A stretch of 64,000 nt of DNA from the NCBI RefSeq assembly GCF_014839805.1, contig NC_051129.1, positions 1-64,000 of the forward strand, written 5' to 3'. This DNA comes from Manduca sexta. Its lineage: Eukaryota > Arthropoda > Insecta > Lepidoptera > Sphingidae. Both the position numbers and the translations under genes were made by a program. Positions 38,591 to 50,130 of the stretch are shown here, piece by piece. Under the pieces are notes generated by a model. That model saw nothing but the letters and a program-made list of their open reading frames with translations. It ran no database searches and was not told the DNA's origin. The stretch's first letter is position 1; each line of letters begins with the position of its first letter.

Positions 38591-38830
38591 GTTGAGATGG
38601 AATGGACTGCACCGACGAACGTCCGCAGTTTTGAAACCCAATGCTTTCACGGTGAAAGAAAATATCATGAGGAAACCTACATACCTGAAATTTCTTCATA
38701 CGAGTTTGGAAGGAATGTTAAAGTTGCCAACCCGCACTAGAACAGTGAGGTTATGGTTGGCCTAATCCTAACAGGAGTAAAGGAGGCCCGTGCTCAGCAG
38801 TGTGCTCTCTATAATACAGGGTTGTTATAG
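38590..38830 (+). mobile_element. Diverged SINE family S1, plus orientation
   Basis: CGTCCGCAGTTTTGAAACCC (B-box-like region), TTTCACGGTGAAAGAAAATA, TCATGAGGAAACCTACATAC, CCAACCCGCACTAGAACAGT, GGAGGCCCGTGCTCAGCAGT and ATAATACAGGGTTGTTAT are the S1 landmarks in forward order. Confidence 0.7.
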
Positions 38831-39059
38831 TAGGGAAATTGCTATTAGGAAACCTTCACATTTTATAAGACAATTTCTAGAATATTTAAAGTCAGCTGTA
38901 CCAGAAAAGCGAATTGGAGATATCTTAACTTCTCATCAACCCGTGCCCAGTAATGTGACAGTATATTTTGATACAAACCTGTTCTTACAGCTGATGTTAT
39001 TCGTAGTCCGCGTTTATACCGTTCTTAAAAAATCCAATAGCATTTCTAATCCGCCGTAA

Positions 39060-39345
39060 CGATGCAAGTTTTAACAGGTCGGGGTTAACAGCCCTATTCA
39101 CTGTGCGTCCTTGAGGGATACGCGAGCGATGGGCGGCGGCGGGTCGGCGAGGGAGAGGGGTGGAGGGGTGGTGTGACGTCATGACCGCTGGGCTGGTTAG
39201 AGGTAATATGATCGATCGGAACATGCGACAATAAGCGACAACACGCGCTAATTGATATATTGCGATGAATGTCGGAGATCGACCGCGGCCCGTGTCGGCT
39301 AATTACGTCATCGTGTTGACCCGCCCTCGCTGTGATCCCGGAACA
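39060..39345. promoter_or_regulatory. GC/CpG-rich island with CRE and homeodomain-type motifs
   Basis: GGGCGGCGGCGGGTCGGCGA, a perfect CRE TGACGTCA (39174-39181), GCTAATTGATATATTGCGAT, CGACCGCGGCCCGTGTCGGC and TAATTACGTCATCG lie within 290 bp, in sharp contrast to the flanking AT-rich DNA. There is no open frame with protein-like composition. It could be an enhancer or a promoter; this is inference from composition and motifs. Confidence 0.3.
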
Positions 39346-40899
39346 ATATAATCTATTTTATTTTAAAGCAGTGTGAATCGACGCAAGACACTTTTTATCC
39401 ATGGTACAGAAAGGATCTGGCGTAATTTTACGACCGGCGGCCGCCTGTCTGCCGTTAACCCTCGTTGAGGAATTCAATTTCGGACAAATCGTGTTAGAAG
39501 AAGCCACAGAAAATGTTGAATGATCTGGTAATGGAAACCAGAACCATCGTCTGTACATAATCAGGGTACTATTCGGCTATTAAAATATATATAACTAAAT
39601 TAATTGTGTAGCATATAATTATAGAAAAAGAAGAAAAAATAATAAACATTGCGCTGGGGTTCAAGTGCCTAAAGCACTCACCCCAAAGTCCGGTGTGTTT
39701 GTAAAAGCCGGCCCTGCCAGGCTAAAAAACGTAGAGTCACTTAAAAAAAAACTAAATTGCGCTGTCTGGGTAGATCATGCGCTTGCTCAAAGTCTGGCCC
39801 TTCAAATCGGCGCATGCGTCCGTTGTGGCGTCTTTGTCGGACCATCGCTCGTTACTCAGCACTTCGCAGTCCGCCACACGCCATCACATGCACGTACTCT
39901 CATCTTTTGGTACATGAGAGTGCGCGCGCATGATGGGTTTTAGATGTTATTCTTTTGCTATAGCTGATGTTCATGGGTGATAGAAGTCAATTAACTACAA
40001 GTGACACGCTCGTTTATGGGCCTATACACAAAACAAATGTCATAAACCTTTCCCTATTTGACGAAATGTAAAAACTACCGATATACTTAGTATGTTTAAC
40101 AAATATTTTCATATCTGTAAATGGAGAGCGAAGCGAGCTCGAAACACTAATAAAGTTTTGAGAGGATCGGTTTGGGATGTGGGTGGTGCAGTAAAACAAC
40201 CCTGCATCATATTATCCTCATTTTCTATACAAGTTCACTTTCTTATCATAAACGTTATTGACGCTTTAACTATCAATCGTTCGGTTTCCTTTCGTTAATT
40301 AGTATTTTTTATATAATTTATTCGCTTTATTTGTCAACCGTGATCTTGCATTCTATCTCAGTTACTTTAAACAAAAATTTTAATTTATTCTTGCAACTTT
40401 TTTTAAGTCTTAAAATTTAAAATTATTCTGCAATTAGTATTTATTACTGAATGATATAAATTTGCTGCCAATTACGGGACGGGTATAAACTTACCAGAAC
40501 TTAGGTAATTGCGGCACTGCTTCCCCTCCAGGGATTATGGAATGAGCTTATGTATGTAATTGAATGTGGTGGTTTTACACCAATACGTCATAAAATGAGA
40601 GAGGGTTTAGGCTCGGCTCACGAGTAACGCCACTTTACTTCCCGCGGGAACCGTAAAATTGGATTAAGAAAATAGGCTTACTATACTACAGTAGTCCATT
40701 CCTTAATCTCTAAGGTAGGTAGAAGCGTATCACCCACGCTCCGCTTATTTACGTGCCCTCATGTCGTATGAACCGAGCTTATATTAATATAATAATTCAC
40801 ACGGCACGAAATCGAATCCTGGACAACGCACTTTTTTTCATTGAAATATAGTTTAATACCTTAACGTTTGCATCCTGGTTTTATATTAGGAATATAGGA

Positions 40900-41165
40900 G
40901 ACGCTAGAAACTTACAACAGTAAGCGGCCCATTTGGACATTGACTAGTTCATGTTATTAATACCTAATATCCTCTTCGCATTGTATTCCTCATTGCTGAG
41001 GGTCGTGATTGCCTGAACATGGAGTAATCTGTCTTTTGATTTAGTTGCGCCACCTATTCCTAATAACTTATGTACCAGTTTATATAACAATAAGTTTACC
41101 TGTCCGGGGTATCGAACTCGGAGATTCGCGGTTTTCAACGCGAAGCTCAATTACGCTACAAGTAG
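40900..41165 (-). mobile_element. Degenerate tRNA-derived SINE
   Basis: On the minus strand it has an A-box-like TGTAGCGTAATTGAG, a B-box-like GAGTTCGATACC in GAGTTCGATACCCCGGACAG, and a body through TCAGGCAATCACGACCCTCA and GAGGATATTAGGTATTAATA. The anticodon-region hairpin (CGCGTTGAAAACCGCG) is still recognisable. It is not a functional tRNA: the acceptor stem is absent. Confidence 0.55.
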
Positions 41166-41977
41166 AGCAACGATGAGACCTCTCTTAAAGAAGTCAAACC
41201 GATCACTCACAATTGGACTCACTTGCTTACATCCCCGTAATAAAAAACGAAACCAAATAATCATCCATGACGCGGTGACATGAGTACCTACAACAATTTT
41301 AACTGCTCAGAATCGATCCCACACGTGCACGTCAGCGCGGTGCGGGCGATCTTTCCCATACCAATATACAATACAAAACGAATGCGCGCCATCGTGAATT
41401 CACAATGAAGTATTAATATTTGAGCCGCTATATAATTTAAAGCTGCCTGTTTGTTCGGCGCTGGTGGGAGGTACGCGGGTGAGAGAGGGGAGGGAGGAGC
41501 GGTGGGGGAGGTAGGACTGTCCGACAATTACATTCGGATTAATATTGCAGCGGCACTAATTTAAAATGTGATTCCGCGTGTTTGCGTTGCTATTATGTAA
41601 TCAAAGTGCTGATGCTGATTGAATTTTGATAGTGTTTGGGAACGGTCGCTGCTCGATTACTCCGGGTGTATCTGTGTGAGGCAAATAGAATACACGTCAC
41701 GTTTCCTAGTGTTCGGACGTAGCGCATTTTAGAGCGCACTAAGTTGTTCCTATCACCTGATTGCTTCGTTTTGCCAGGAGAAGCAGCGTGCGATTTTAAA
41801 TGTTATCGTGAAGTTTTGGGTATGTAATTGGTTTGTTTACAGAAAATAAAGTAAGGATAAATCATTAACTAAGTCTCATCCTATATTCGTTCGTCATCCC
41901 ACCCCTAATTCCACAGTATCCAGTAAGCTTATTAACTGACTGATATATAATTTAATTAGTTCTTTCTTACAAACTAT

Positions 41978-42056
41978 ACAGATACGAGGTATACACGCGT
42001 GTAGATGTATGTACACATGTGTGTGCAAGTGTGTGCACATGTGTGTGTGGATGTCT
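41978..42056. repeat. TG-rich microsatellite
   Basis: Imperfect (TG)n/(TGTA)n tract: ACATGTGTGTGCAAGTGTGT, GCACATGTGTGTGTGGATG. Confidence 0.85.
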
Positions 42057-42174
42057 GAGCGTGACATGCTGTGTTCGGGTTTGTGGTGCGACACCTCTAC
42101 ACCACAATGGTACTGAAAATGGTTTTTATAATTACAGTATTGTTTTATCTCAATATTAAATTTTAATAAACTAT

Positions 42175-42540
42175 TATTACGGATTTTATCGTGGTTTTTT
42201 ATATTATTATTTTCTCCCGACGTTTCAAAGACTTTTCTGCCTTCATGGTCATCCGAAAAGTCAAAGTTGCAATATCTACCTATTTTGACTATTATATAAG
42301 ATTTTAAATTTTTAGCTGTTGATGGTCCAATCTACGCAGAATGAGCTCATAGTGTCTTGAAGTATAGCAGTCGGTCTTTTGGGTTCCGATTAAATTAAAT
42401 GTAGAAAAGGATTCCAGATTTGTGCAAGCTTCCAACCGTATCTATTGAATTTAGATGTCTTTTAATTTCAATAGCCTCGCGAATCCTCTAGATAGGAATC
42501 GGAGTTCTTTGAAAGAGTTGAAGTTTGAAGTTCTTTGGAG
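42175..42540 (-). mobile_element. Truncated Penelope-like element 3' end
   Basis: Reverse complement of 36470-36830. The nuclease C-terminus is still detectable (GATTCGCGAGGCTATTGAAA and GGAAGCTTGCACAAATC on the minus strand), then TCTACATTTAATTTAATCGG, AGACACTATGAGCTCATTCT and AAACGTCGGGAGAAAATAAT. It ends in the AAAAAACCACGATAAAATCC stretch. Confidence 0.8.
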
Positions 42541-43089
42541 TTCCCAAACGCGTAGAAGTCGGTACCCACCGTCTTAGAAAAATATAAATAGTACGAAATG
42601 ACTACCAGCTTATTGCCGACATTCAGTGTCATGTATTTGGAACAATAGCCGACAGCGTCTCACGACATAAGGCTACTAATCCTTTTAAAATAAAAGGCAA
42701 ATAAGTAATCTTGACTCTTATAGGTTCGTTTACTTCCGTAGTTTTATCACTTAAACTATACAAAGTGTAAGCACCTACACCTTATATTGTTTAATGTACA
42801 AAGTCGGCGAGTGTAATTGAAGCTTATCGCTCGCTGCTCGGCTCGGGTAAAGCTCCCTGATATTAGATCGAGAGCGGCCCGGCTCGGGAGGACACTTCAG
42901 CCTACGCCATTCATTAGCCGATGGAAATCAGCTCTTCCGCTATTACAACATCGACATTTGATTAGACTCGAATTAAAGTGGTATTTGAACGGTTACAATA
43001 AATTAACGAACTATTTATACCTAGTCTTGCCATAAATATTGTAATAAAGAAAAAAGAAAATTGTTAACTGCAAATAACATTTATTACTT

Positions 43090-44330
43090 TTACAGTGTGT
43101 CAGTTTAATACATAAATATAAAACAATTAAAAATATAAAAAGCTTATTCGAAGTGGTCTCCATTGGCTGCAATACAGTCCTTTAAACGATGAGGCCAGTT
43201 ATCAATAGAAGCACGCACTCTTTCCATGGGAAAATTCTTCACTGCCAATCGTATAGATTGTTTTAGGGACTCCAAATTATCATGGCGTTTAGAGCAAGCT
43301 GTACTCTCTAAAACTGACCACAAATCATAATCCAGCGGATTAAGATCGGGACTAGACGACGGCCAGTCTTCAGCTCTGATGAAGTCCGAAACGTTCGATT
43401 CCAACCAAGACTGCGTGGACCGAGCTTTATGACCCGGCGCCGAGTCTTGCTGGAAGGACCATACTTGGTTATTGAACATGGTGATGTTAAGGGGCTTAAC
43501 TACCTTCTCAAGAATGGTATCTTGATACACTTGTGCCGATGTTTTGATACCTTTTCACAAAAATATGGCTCAGTCACTCCTTCATAGCTAACACCCCACC
43601 AAACCATCACTGAAGTCGGATAATGTCCACGTTGCACTCTGTCGACTAATTGGGAAGCTTCCTTAGAGCTTTGAGCATAAATACGGTCATTTTGTTTGTT
43701 AAAATGTTGCTCAATTGTAAAAATTTTCTCATCCGTAAACAAAATTTTTCTGTGACCTCCCTTTGCGTACCGCTTCAGTAGTTGTTTCGATTTTACCACC
43801 CCTATTCTTCTTTAAATTATCAGTTAAGAAATGGCCAGTGCGTCTCTTATAGGCTGCAAGTCCTAAGTCATCTTTTAAAATACGCGACATGGTTCTAGGT
43901 GCTATCTTCATTTCCCGAGATAAAATCTTTTGCTTTCGGACAGGATTTCTTCGAATTCTTTCCCTTACTGCTTTGACCACCTTTTTCGTACGAACACTAC
44001 GTGGACGGCCAGATCTTTTCTGTCACAAACAGAGGAGGTCTCATTGTACCTATTAATAGCCCGGTACACAAACATTTTACTAATACCAAGTGTATGGAGA
44101 GTTTTAAAAATTGCATTTGGCTCCATACCTACTTTGTGTAATGCTATCACAGCGATTCGGTTCTCTTTATCACCCCACACCATTTTAATATCGCAAAATA
44201 TTTTACAATGTATTGGCGCCAAAATGAGAAAACACAATGAACAATCGTATAAAAATGACAGATTCGAAATTCAAATGTAATATTTTTTTATAATTAAGTG
44301 TAACAGTATTTATGGCCAGACTAAGTATAT
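43090..44330 (-). mobile_element. Mariner-superfamily (DD37D, maT-type) transposon, inactivated
   Basis: The transposase frame starts at ATG 44183 and stops at 43144 (about 346 codons with frameshifts ignored). Order: helix-turn-helix DNA-binding region (VGMEPNAIFKTLHTLGISKM...VYRAINRY), RSGRPRSVRTKK linker, second HTH (REMKIAPRTMSRILKDDLGL), then the catalytic core ILFTDEKIF, WSFQQDSAPGHKARS and WPSSSPDLNPLDYDLW. From the second D to the D of NPLD there are 37 residues, so DD37D. Three single-base frame breaks (about 44020 in an A4 run, about 43800 in a G4 run, about 43550 beside AAAAGG) disable it as read. CATAAATA...ACA.TTAA-like sequence at both ends suggests terminal inverted repeats, but I could not fix the exact ends. 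Confidence 0.85.
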
Positions 44331-44369
44331 AACAAGGTGTGTAATATAATATTATAGTACGTTATTTTT

Positions 44370-44585
44370 TTCATTACTGTGAATGACGAAACGAGCTTGC
44401 CGTTCGCTTGATGGTAAGCGATACGACCGCCCATAAACAATAGAAACACCATCCAACACCTTAAATTACAAAGTATTGTTTGGTACTACACTGCGCTCGG
44501 CATCCTGAGACGGAACACAACAGTGACTACACACTGCTGCTTGGCGGCACAAATAGACATTGCGGTGTTATTGCGCCTTATGGTG
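44370..44585 (+). repeat. Dispersed repeat family R2, truncated
   Basis: GAATGACGAAACGAGCTTGC, CGTTCGCTTGATGGTAAGCG, CCATAAACAATAGAAACACC, GTTTGGTACTACACTGCGCT and GGCGGCACAAATAGACATTG match R2 at 6885-7186, with an internal deletion. Confidence 0.75.
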
Positions 44586-44589
44586 GAGT

Positions 44590-47500
44590 AGACTGTTTGA
44601 AATATAATATATATTATGATATTGAAACTAGTGTCCTTCCTCAATTTTAGGATACAGGGTATAATGTGACCGATGGGCCATTTGAAGCAAGTTGATAGAT
44701 GTATAATAAAAATTTCCAATTTGGCCAATGCATTCTCATAGGGATTAATGAGATGCGTTGATAGATAATCCTATATTTGTCGGTCTGTTTCAGTCAGTTC
44801 AACGTTTCTGTTACATGTATTATAAACTCTAGGTAAGTATCTGTGTAATGTTTTTGAACATATGAAATTATTACAGAGGTACATTACATTGAAACCACGC
44901 ACGTACGTGCGGGAACTTGCCGTGGAATCTTTATAACATGTTGCTCAAGAATGTTTGAAACTTTCTGTTGTCGACGTCGAGACGGTTGCCCTTTGAAAAT
45001 GTTTGGAAATAAACGTGTAAGAGTCGATAACAAGTTGTGATATTGTTCGCGGAGTGCGGCGCGACCTCGACGACACATGAAATTGAAATTTATTCCGGTT
45101 GAAAAATGTCTTAACTTGCACTCTAACTCGGGGGTTATGAAGTATGCACATTGCACGTCGTGAGCCGCGATATAAATCCAGTTCTAAGTAGTGTTCTGTT
45201 ATAAAAAGTTGGGCATAAAGTTGTGATATTCATAGGGAGGCGCTTACCATAGATATAGCGGTTAACTCATCTCATTATTTGGTTATATACAAAACAAAAT
45301 TATTTTCTGTTTTTCTTTTAGAGATTTCATCTTTTGTGGGTATTATTTTACTACTTTTACAGTTTCCGCCGACGTTTACTACGTCCACTCCTCTTATAAA
45401 CGTGGTAGAGTCGTAGAGCTAATTTATGTAAAATATGATGACATCTCATACATAACATAAGCGTGCTGCATATTCACCAGCAAAATAAGCGCGATTAGTA
45501 TATTCATGGTGTGTAATCCCCTTAAGTACGCGTATGGCTGAATCGTGTTCAAGACGCTTTATAAATACGGGACTATCTAAGCCTCGTGTATGACGTGCTA
45601 TGTACGCAACAAGCGGCACGGCTCGGCGGCGCGGCGCGGGGCGCACTGACTCAGGGGACTTCGCTTTGTGTTGGTTTGTTTCACTGCACCGACTGACGGG
45701 AACTGTTTCATTCCTTGTGTGTGCCAAGTCTTTTGAATACTCAGTTAATACTGGAGAATATAAAGTGTTCTTGGGTAACTTCCATTGATTGTGCTCACTG
45801 GGGGGTTATTCGGTGTTTTTTTGTAATCTGAACCATACCATAGTACTCTTTTCAACTATATTACTAATATTCTTGGTAGTAAACAACTAAAGCGCATACC
45901 CGGCTTAACCCGCACGACTGTTCGTCAAACCGTCGGTTCGGCAATGACCTACTACTGTTTTTTATGCACTGCCAAACGAAACAGTGACCCGGGGAACATA
46001 TATAGTATATAGTGTGGGTAATTAGGGCAGACATACGTCTGCAGGAGTAGTCGCAATGGTTCAGTGACGTTTTCCGCGGCGGGAAAGAGGTCAATCGTCG
46101 AATCGGGCAACTTCCTGCCAATTCATATATAATAATATATTTACAGAGGACACTCTACTGACCTATATACTAACTTTAAATTGAGTTCGTTACTTTGGTA
46201 TATCGATTTGCAAAGAGTTTATGGTATTTATATAAAATATCACAATTTAACTGCCTCGATAATAGGCCGGCGGCACGGATATCCTCCGTCGCTGAGAGGT
46301 TACGCTCTCGTTCACTATGCTTGTTGCATACTAGAGATTTGTAGACTTTACATTCTATTTTCTATTTAGTATAGTTCTTACCGCTTATATTTTTTTTATT
46401 TATGATTAACGGAAGAGAGAATAAGGATTCTTTTTCCAAAGGGCACATGATCACTCACATCGTTCTAGACATGTTGTAACAAGAAGCTAAGGATAGAGAA
46501 AATTTGACTTTAATTCGCAATAATGCGCACCTGCTTCCGGGACCCAGTAATTTGGGATAATATAATATATTTTTTAATATCCTAGGAAAGGCCAGGTACG
46601 CGGTGGACGCGTGGACACGCGAACAACAACTAATAAATTATACAACGTTCTTATTGTTAGAGATTAACTCCAAAGACTTACTTACTTTAGAAAATATGTA
46701 CCGAGCGATACGGAACAGAATATTGGCGGCGTAAATTTCTTTGTATGAAAATATGTACGGACCAGAATATTAGTTGGTTAATTTAAAATTTCACTATACG
46801 ATGTAATGAGCCTAGTTCCGTTACATAAACCGCGCCGTGTAGTACGGCCCTTATGGATACATAAAACGACAAATAAAATGCTCAGCGCGCGAGGCGGCGC
46901 GAGTTCTGATACGCGCCGTGTTGCGTTGTCGCGCGGAACATGTGCCAACAGATAACTCGCAACTTTGTCGGACCCTCAGCTACAATAGTAACGTGCTTTA
47001 TTCAGGTCAGCGCACAGCTAGCGTCACATCCTGCCGCATTATATTATAATCGAAGAAGAATTTTCAATTAGTCGGTCTTCAATTTCTCCCACCGTTAGGA
47101 TAATCATTAGATACGACCGTTGAATGGCCGTAATGAACGCGTGGAATATAAGTTATTAATTGTTACAAGTACCGAGGTATGTACTTGTCAGAATACAAAT
47201 ATTTTCAATAAAAATTTAAAAAAAAATGTATTATGACATTTAAAATCTTTATCTATTTCTTGTCCGCTTGCTGTAAGCTTTATATTTCTGTGCTGTTGGT
47301 TTTACACAAGACTAAAACTTATAAAGTTCTGCCGCGAGACTTTGTCATAGATATAAAATGTATTTAAGGATTTATAATCGGATAATATTCTTCACTTGAT
47401 AATCGTTAAGTGTATGAAGACTGTAGACTAATAACAATAATATTCTATCATAGTGTCCAACGCACATGCATCATACTGGGTAGCACACATACTTGATCAG

Positions 47501-48430
47501 TGTATTTGTTGTTCAAAACTTTGTAATATATCTGAATAGACATTGGACTTTAAGCATAAAATTAACAAATTCGGAAAAAATGTTTTTGCTGAAATATCCA
47601 TGAAAAAATACTAGACATTTTATTTAGTTAACATAGGTTTTTCTATACATAAACAACAAGATGTCATGGGGAGCATGTCGCGTCCTCCCGCACGGCGAAT
47701 GTCAGGCTTCAAGGCGACAATGCACTGTGACACAAAACCAGCGGGTGTTGTGTCGCTGCCGCGCCGTGTGGCGACGCATCGTGACGCTCACACGCGCCGT
47801 GTGTCGCGCGCGGAATACTCTGAAAGGTGCCGTTAACGGGATTAAATTCACCGTAAAAATACCAGCTTAGATTTTTTCACTATTTGCCGCTTGGCAGGTC
47901 TCACGGCAAGTAAAGAGCGCATTTTGTATTGAAATAGAACGCAAGCTTTAGCTTTTTGTATGACACTTTTATAACAATGTAGATTAAAGCGCGTTTGAAA
48001 ATGCGTAGTTTATCAAACGTTGTTTTTATTGTTACGAATAAAAAAGTGAGCTTTTATTTTGTGCTGTTTTAATAACAATCATTTGAACGAATTTCGATGA
48101 TAGTGGTGGTTTTTCTATTATCGAAAACAAAATAAAGTGGTGTCACGGCATCTGATGTTAAGTGAAGTGAAGCCCAAAGGAAATGAATTAAGTGCTTTAA
48201 AAAGAAAAAATAGCCATAAAATTGATTGAATCTTTGTTTTATACAATGCAGAGATAGCTTGTCACGAGATTTACATTTGTCATGATCATTTAGGAAAGTA
48301 ATTATAGTGTTATCTATACAAATAGGGTAGAACTTATTTTTTTCTTTTTAAACCATATAAATAAAAAATCGTTTTTAGAATATTTTTTTAATATAAATTT
48401 TTCTCAATATTTAATTTGATATTCACATTA
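44590..48430. other. No supported gene; several short GC-rich stretches
   Basis: Mostly AT-rich. CpG-rich patches stand out at about 45600-45660 (GGCGGCGCGGCGCGGGGCGC), 46840-46990 and 47650-47870 (CGCGTCCTCCCGCACGGCGA, ACACGCGCCGTGTGTCGCGC). Frames spanning them are short and of low-complexity composition. They may be promoters or enhancers of an unseen transcript. Confidence 0.35.
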
Positions 48431-48439
48431 TAGGAGTGC

Positions 48440-48725
48440 CTAAAAAATAATTAGTCCACCATTTTCGGCGGTCGGCTATATTGGATTTAGAGTAAAGTTT
48501 TTTTTTCCAGCTAATCCCTTCGTTTGATACCCATATAATGGGTGTGCACAAAAAATAAATTGTCCACCATCTTACGTCGTCTGCCATATTGGATAGAATG
48601 GCGTCACTTAGCTAACCATGCATTGTCATCCAAACTAAACGTATGTGCAATATTTCATCTCAATCGGTTGAGGCTAACTGAGAGCTAAAAAGATTTCTCC
48701 CGAACATACAAACATTGCAAGTTAA
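48440..48725. repeat. Dispersed repeat containing two diverged copies of a roughly 100-bp unit
   Basis: AAAAAATAATTAGTCCACCA...GGCGGTCGGCTATATTGGA at about 48440 is repeated as AAAAAATAAATTGTCCACCA...CGTCGTCTGCCATATTGGA at about 48550, joined by GATACCCATATAATGGGTGT. A tail (TTTCATCTCAATCGGTTGAG) follows. The family is not identified. Confidence 0.55.
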
Positions 48726-48982
48726 ATAAAAGTTGGTAAAAACATCCCTTTACTTATGAGTTAAAGTGTAACCCCATGTAAGTACTTACTTAAATAACTA
48801 AGTATAACATTAAAATGCAGGTCTATATATAGAAATAATCGAGAAAAGTAATTACACATTGATATTCTAATTAAAATAATATCAGTAACTAATTGCAGAT
48901 CCGCGTAAAAAATCTTTTCGGAATCAAAGTCCAACCGTCTATTAAAATAAATAACAAATAATATTAAATGAGGCAGTGCCAG

Positions 48983-49384
48983 TTAGGCTGTAAATAATAC
49001 TTCAGAACTAGCAGAATTGTCGAGACGCGAGTGTTCCTTTGCGGGACTGCTGCTTTGACTTTCCTTAATAACGTTAAAAGTGCCTTTGTCAATGTACTGA
49101 ATCTTGTTTAGCCTAAAGGAAGGCTTTATTTCAAAATAAAACATTGCTATTCTTTGTGAATTGTTGCTTTTCAGCTTATTTATTTCATTTACGACAACTT
49201 TACCATGATTACTTTGGAATGTGAGGTACATTGCTAACCCTGGAGAAATGAAAATTGGATCTAAATGAAGGATTCGCGAACCTTGTTCAGCTACAGAAAC
49301 AGATAAGTAGATACTTTGTGTAAGTGTGTGTGTGATGCTAAACCACCCACTAGCTACAATATTCTTTAAATCAAAACATAACAA
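48983..49384 (-). CDS. Unidentified open frame, 133 codons, without a proximal ATG
   Basis: This is the longest gap-free open frame in the 37-64 kb part. It contains stretches that look protein-like (SRILHLDPIFISPGLAMYLT; RIAMFYFEIKPSFRL) but matches no family that I recognise. It opens with TTG just after an in-frame stop, and the first ATG is about 50 codons in. An AG acceptor upstream (GCGCAG before 49393) does not give an open phase into the first codons. It may be a degraded gene, an internal exon, or chance. Confidence 0.2.
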   Translation of the reverse strand: MLCFDLKNIVASGWFSITHTLTQSIYLSVSVAEQGSRILHLDPIFISPGLAMYLTFQSNHGKVVVNEINKLKSNNSQRIAMFYFEIKPSFRLNKIQYIDKGTFNVIKESQSSSPAKEHSRLDNSASSEVLFTA

Positions 49385-49879
49385 TAATTACTGCGCATTG
49401 CAGGTTGGAAGTAAGGAATAGATGATGCGGATGCACTCTCTGGGACGGGCTCTTGCGTCAAAAAAGTCAACCGACTTACATCTCCAGCAATCTTATTTCA
49501 TAGTTAATGCGCCACTAAAAGTGTCGCTTCAACTATAAAATGAGATTGCTGGATTGCTTTTTATTAGATTAATATTATGATACCATGGTTGATATGACAA
49601 ATTCATAAACAAAACCGCCTTCAGCGCGTCTCCGGAAATATCATTCTCATAAATGCAGTTAGGTAAAGTTTCTAAACGAGTCCCTCACGGGTTACCAACT
49701 TACCATATTCTATTATCCCTGCGGTTCATTATGGATCATCCCATTGTTTTGTACAAAAACTTCGCTTTAACAAACAGATCTGGAGTTAAGTGTACCGAAA
49801 CCGCTCTCGTCTATATATCTATCCTGTTAAGGTTCAAATTAGTTTATACGCGATACGCTGAAAGTTTTAATTAACCCTC

Positions 49880-50130
49880 GAGGTCGACTGATCTGTACGC
49901 GGGGTTTTTTGGCTCGTCGTGTCGTTTGTCGTGTGTTGCGTTGTGTTGTGTTGTGTGTTGTGCGACACGTTTCGTTTGTCCCGTTTTTGTGGCTTACTGC
50001 AGATCGGTAATTTGAAAGTTGTGGAAGCGACGAGCGGAGTTGGACTATTTTTAATCGACTTTCGAAACTGGATGTCTGTGCAAATGTTTGTTTTGTGGAT
50101 TTTCTCTGCGGTCCTTTGGTAGTGTTTACG
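49880..50130. repeat. GTTGT/GTGTT-rich low-complexity tract and flank
   Basis: GTCGTGTGTTGCGTTGTGTT, GTGTTGTGTGTTGTGCGACA is a simple-sequence region. The open frame across it has the composition expected of the repeat, not of a protein. Confidence 0.6.

Noticed and set aside
39665..39943. 92-codon open frame starting at an ATG
   Set aside because: No recognisable family, no splice context, and the second half covers a short inverted, CG-rich stretch; composition is not persuasive.
44884..45156. 90-codon minus-strand open frame
   Set aside because: Starts and ends in AT-rich DNA, has no family resemblance, and an overlapping frame of similar length exists in the same place.
49919..50122. 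Cys/Val-rich short open frame
   Set aside because: The first third is translated GTTGT simple repeat; nothing supports a gene.
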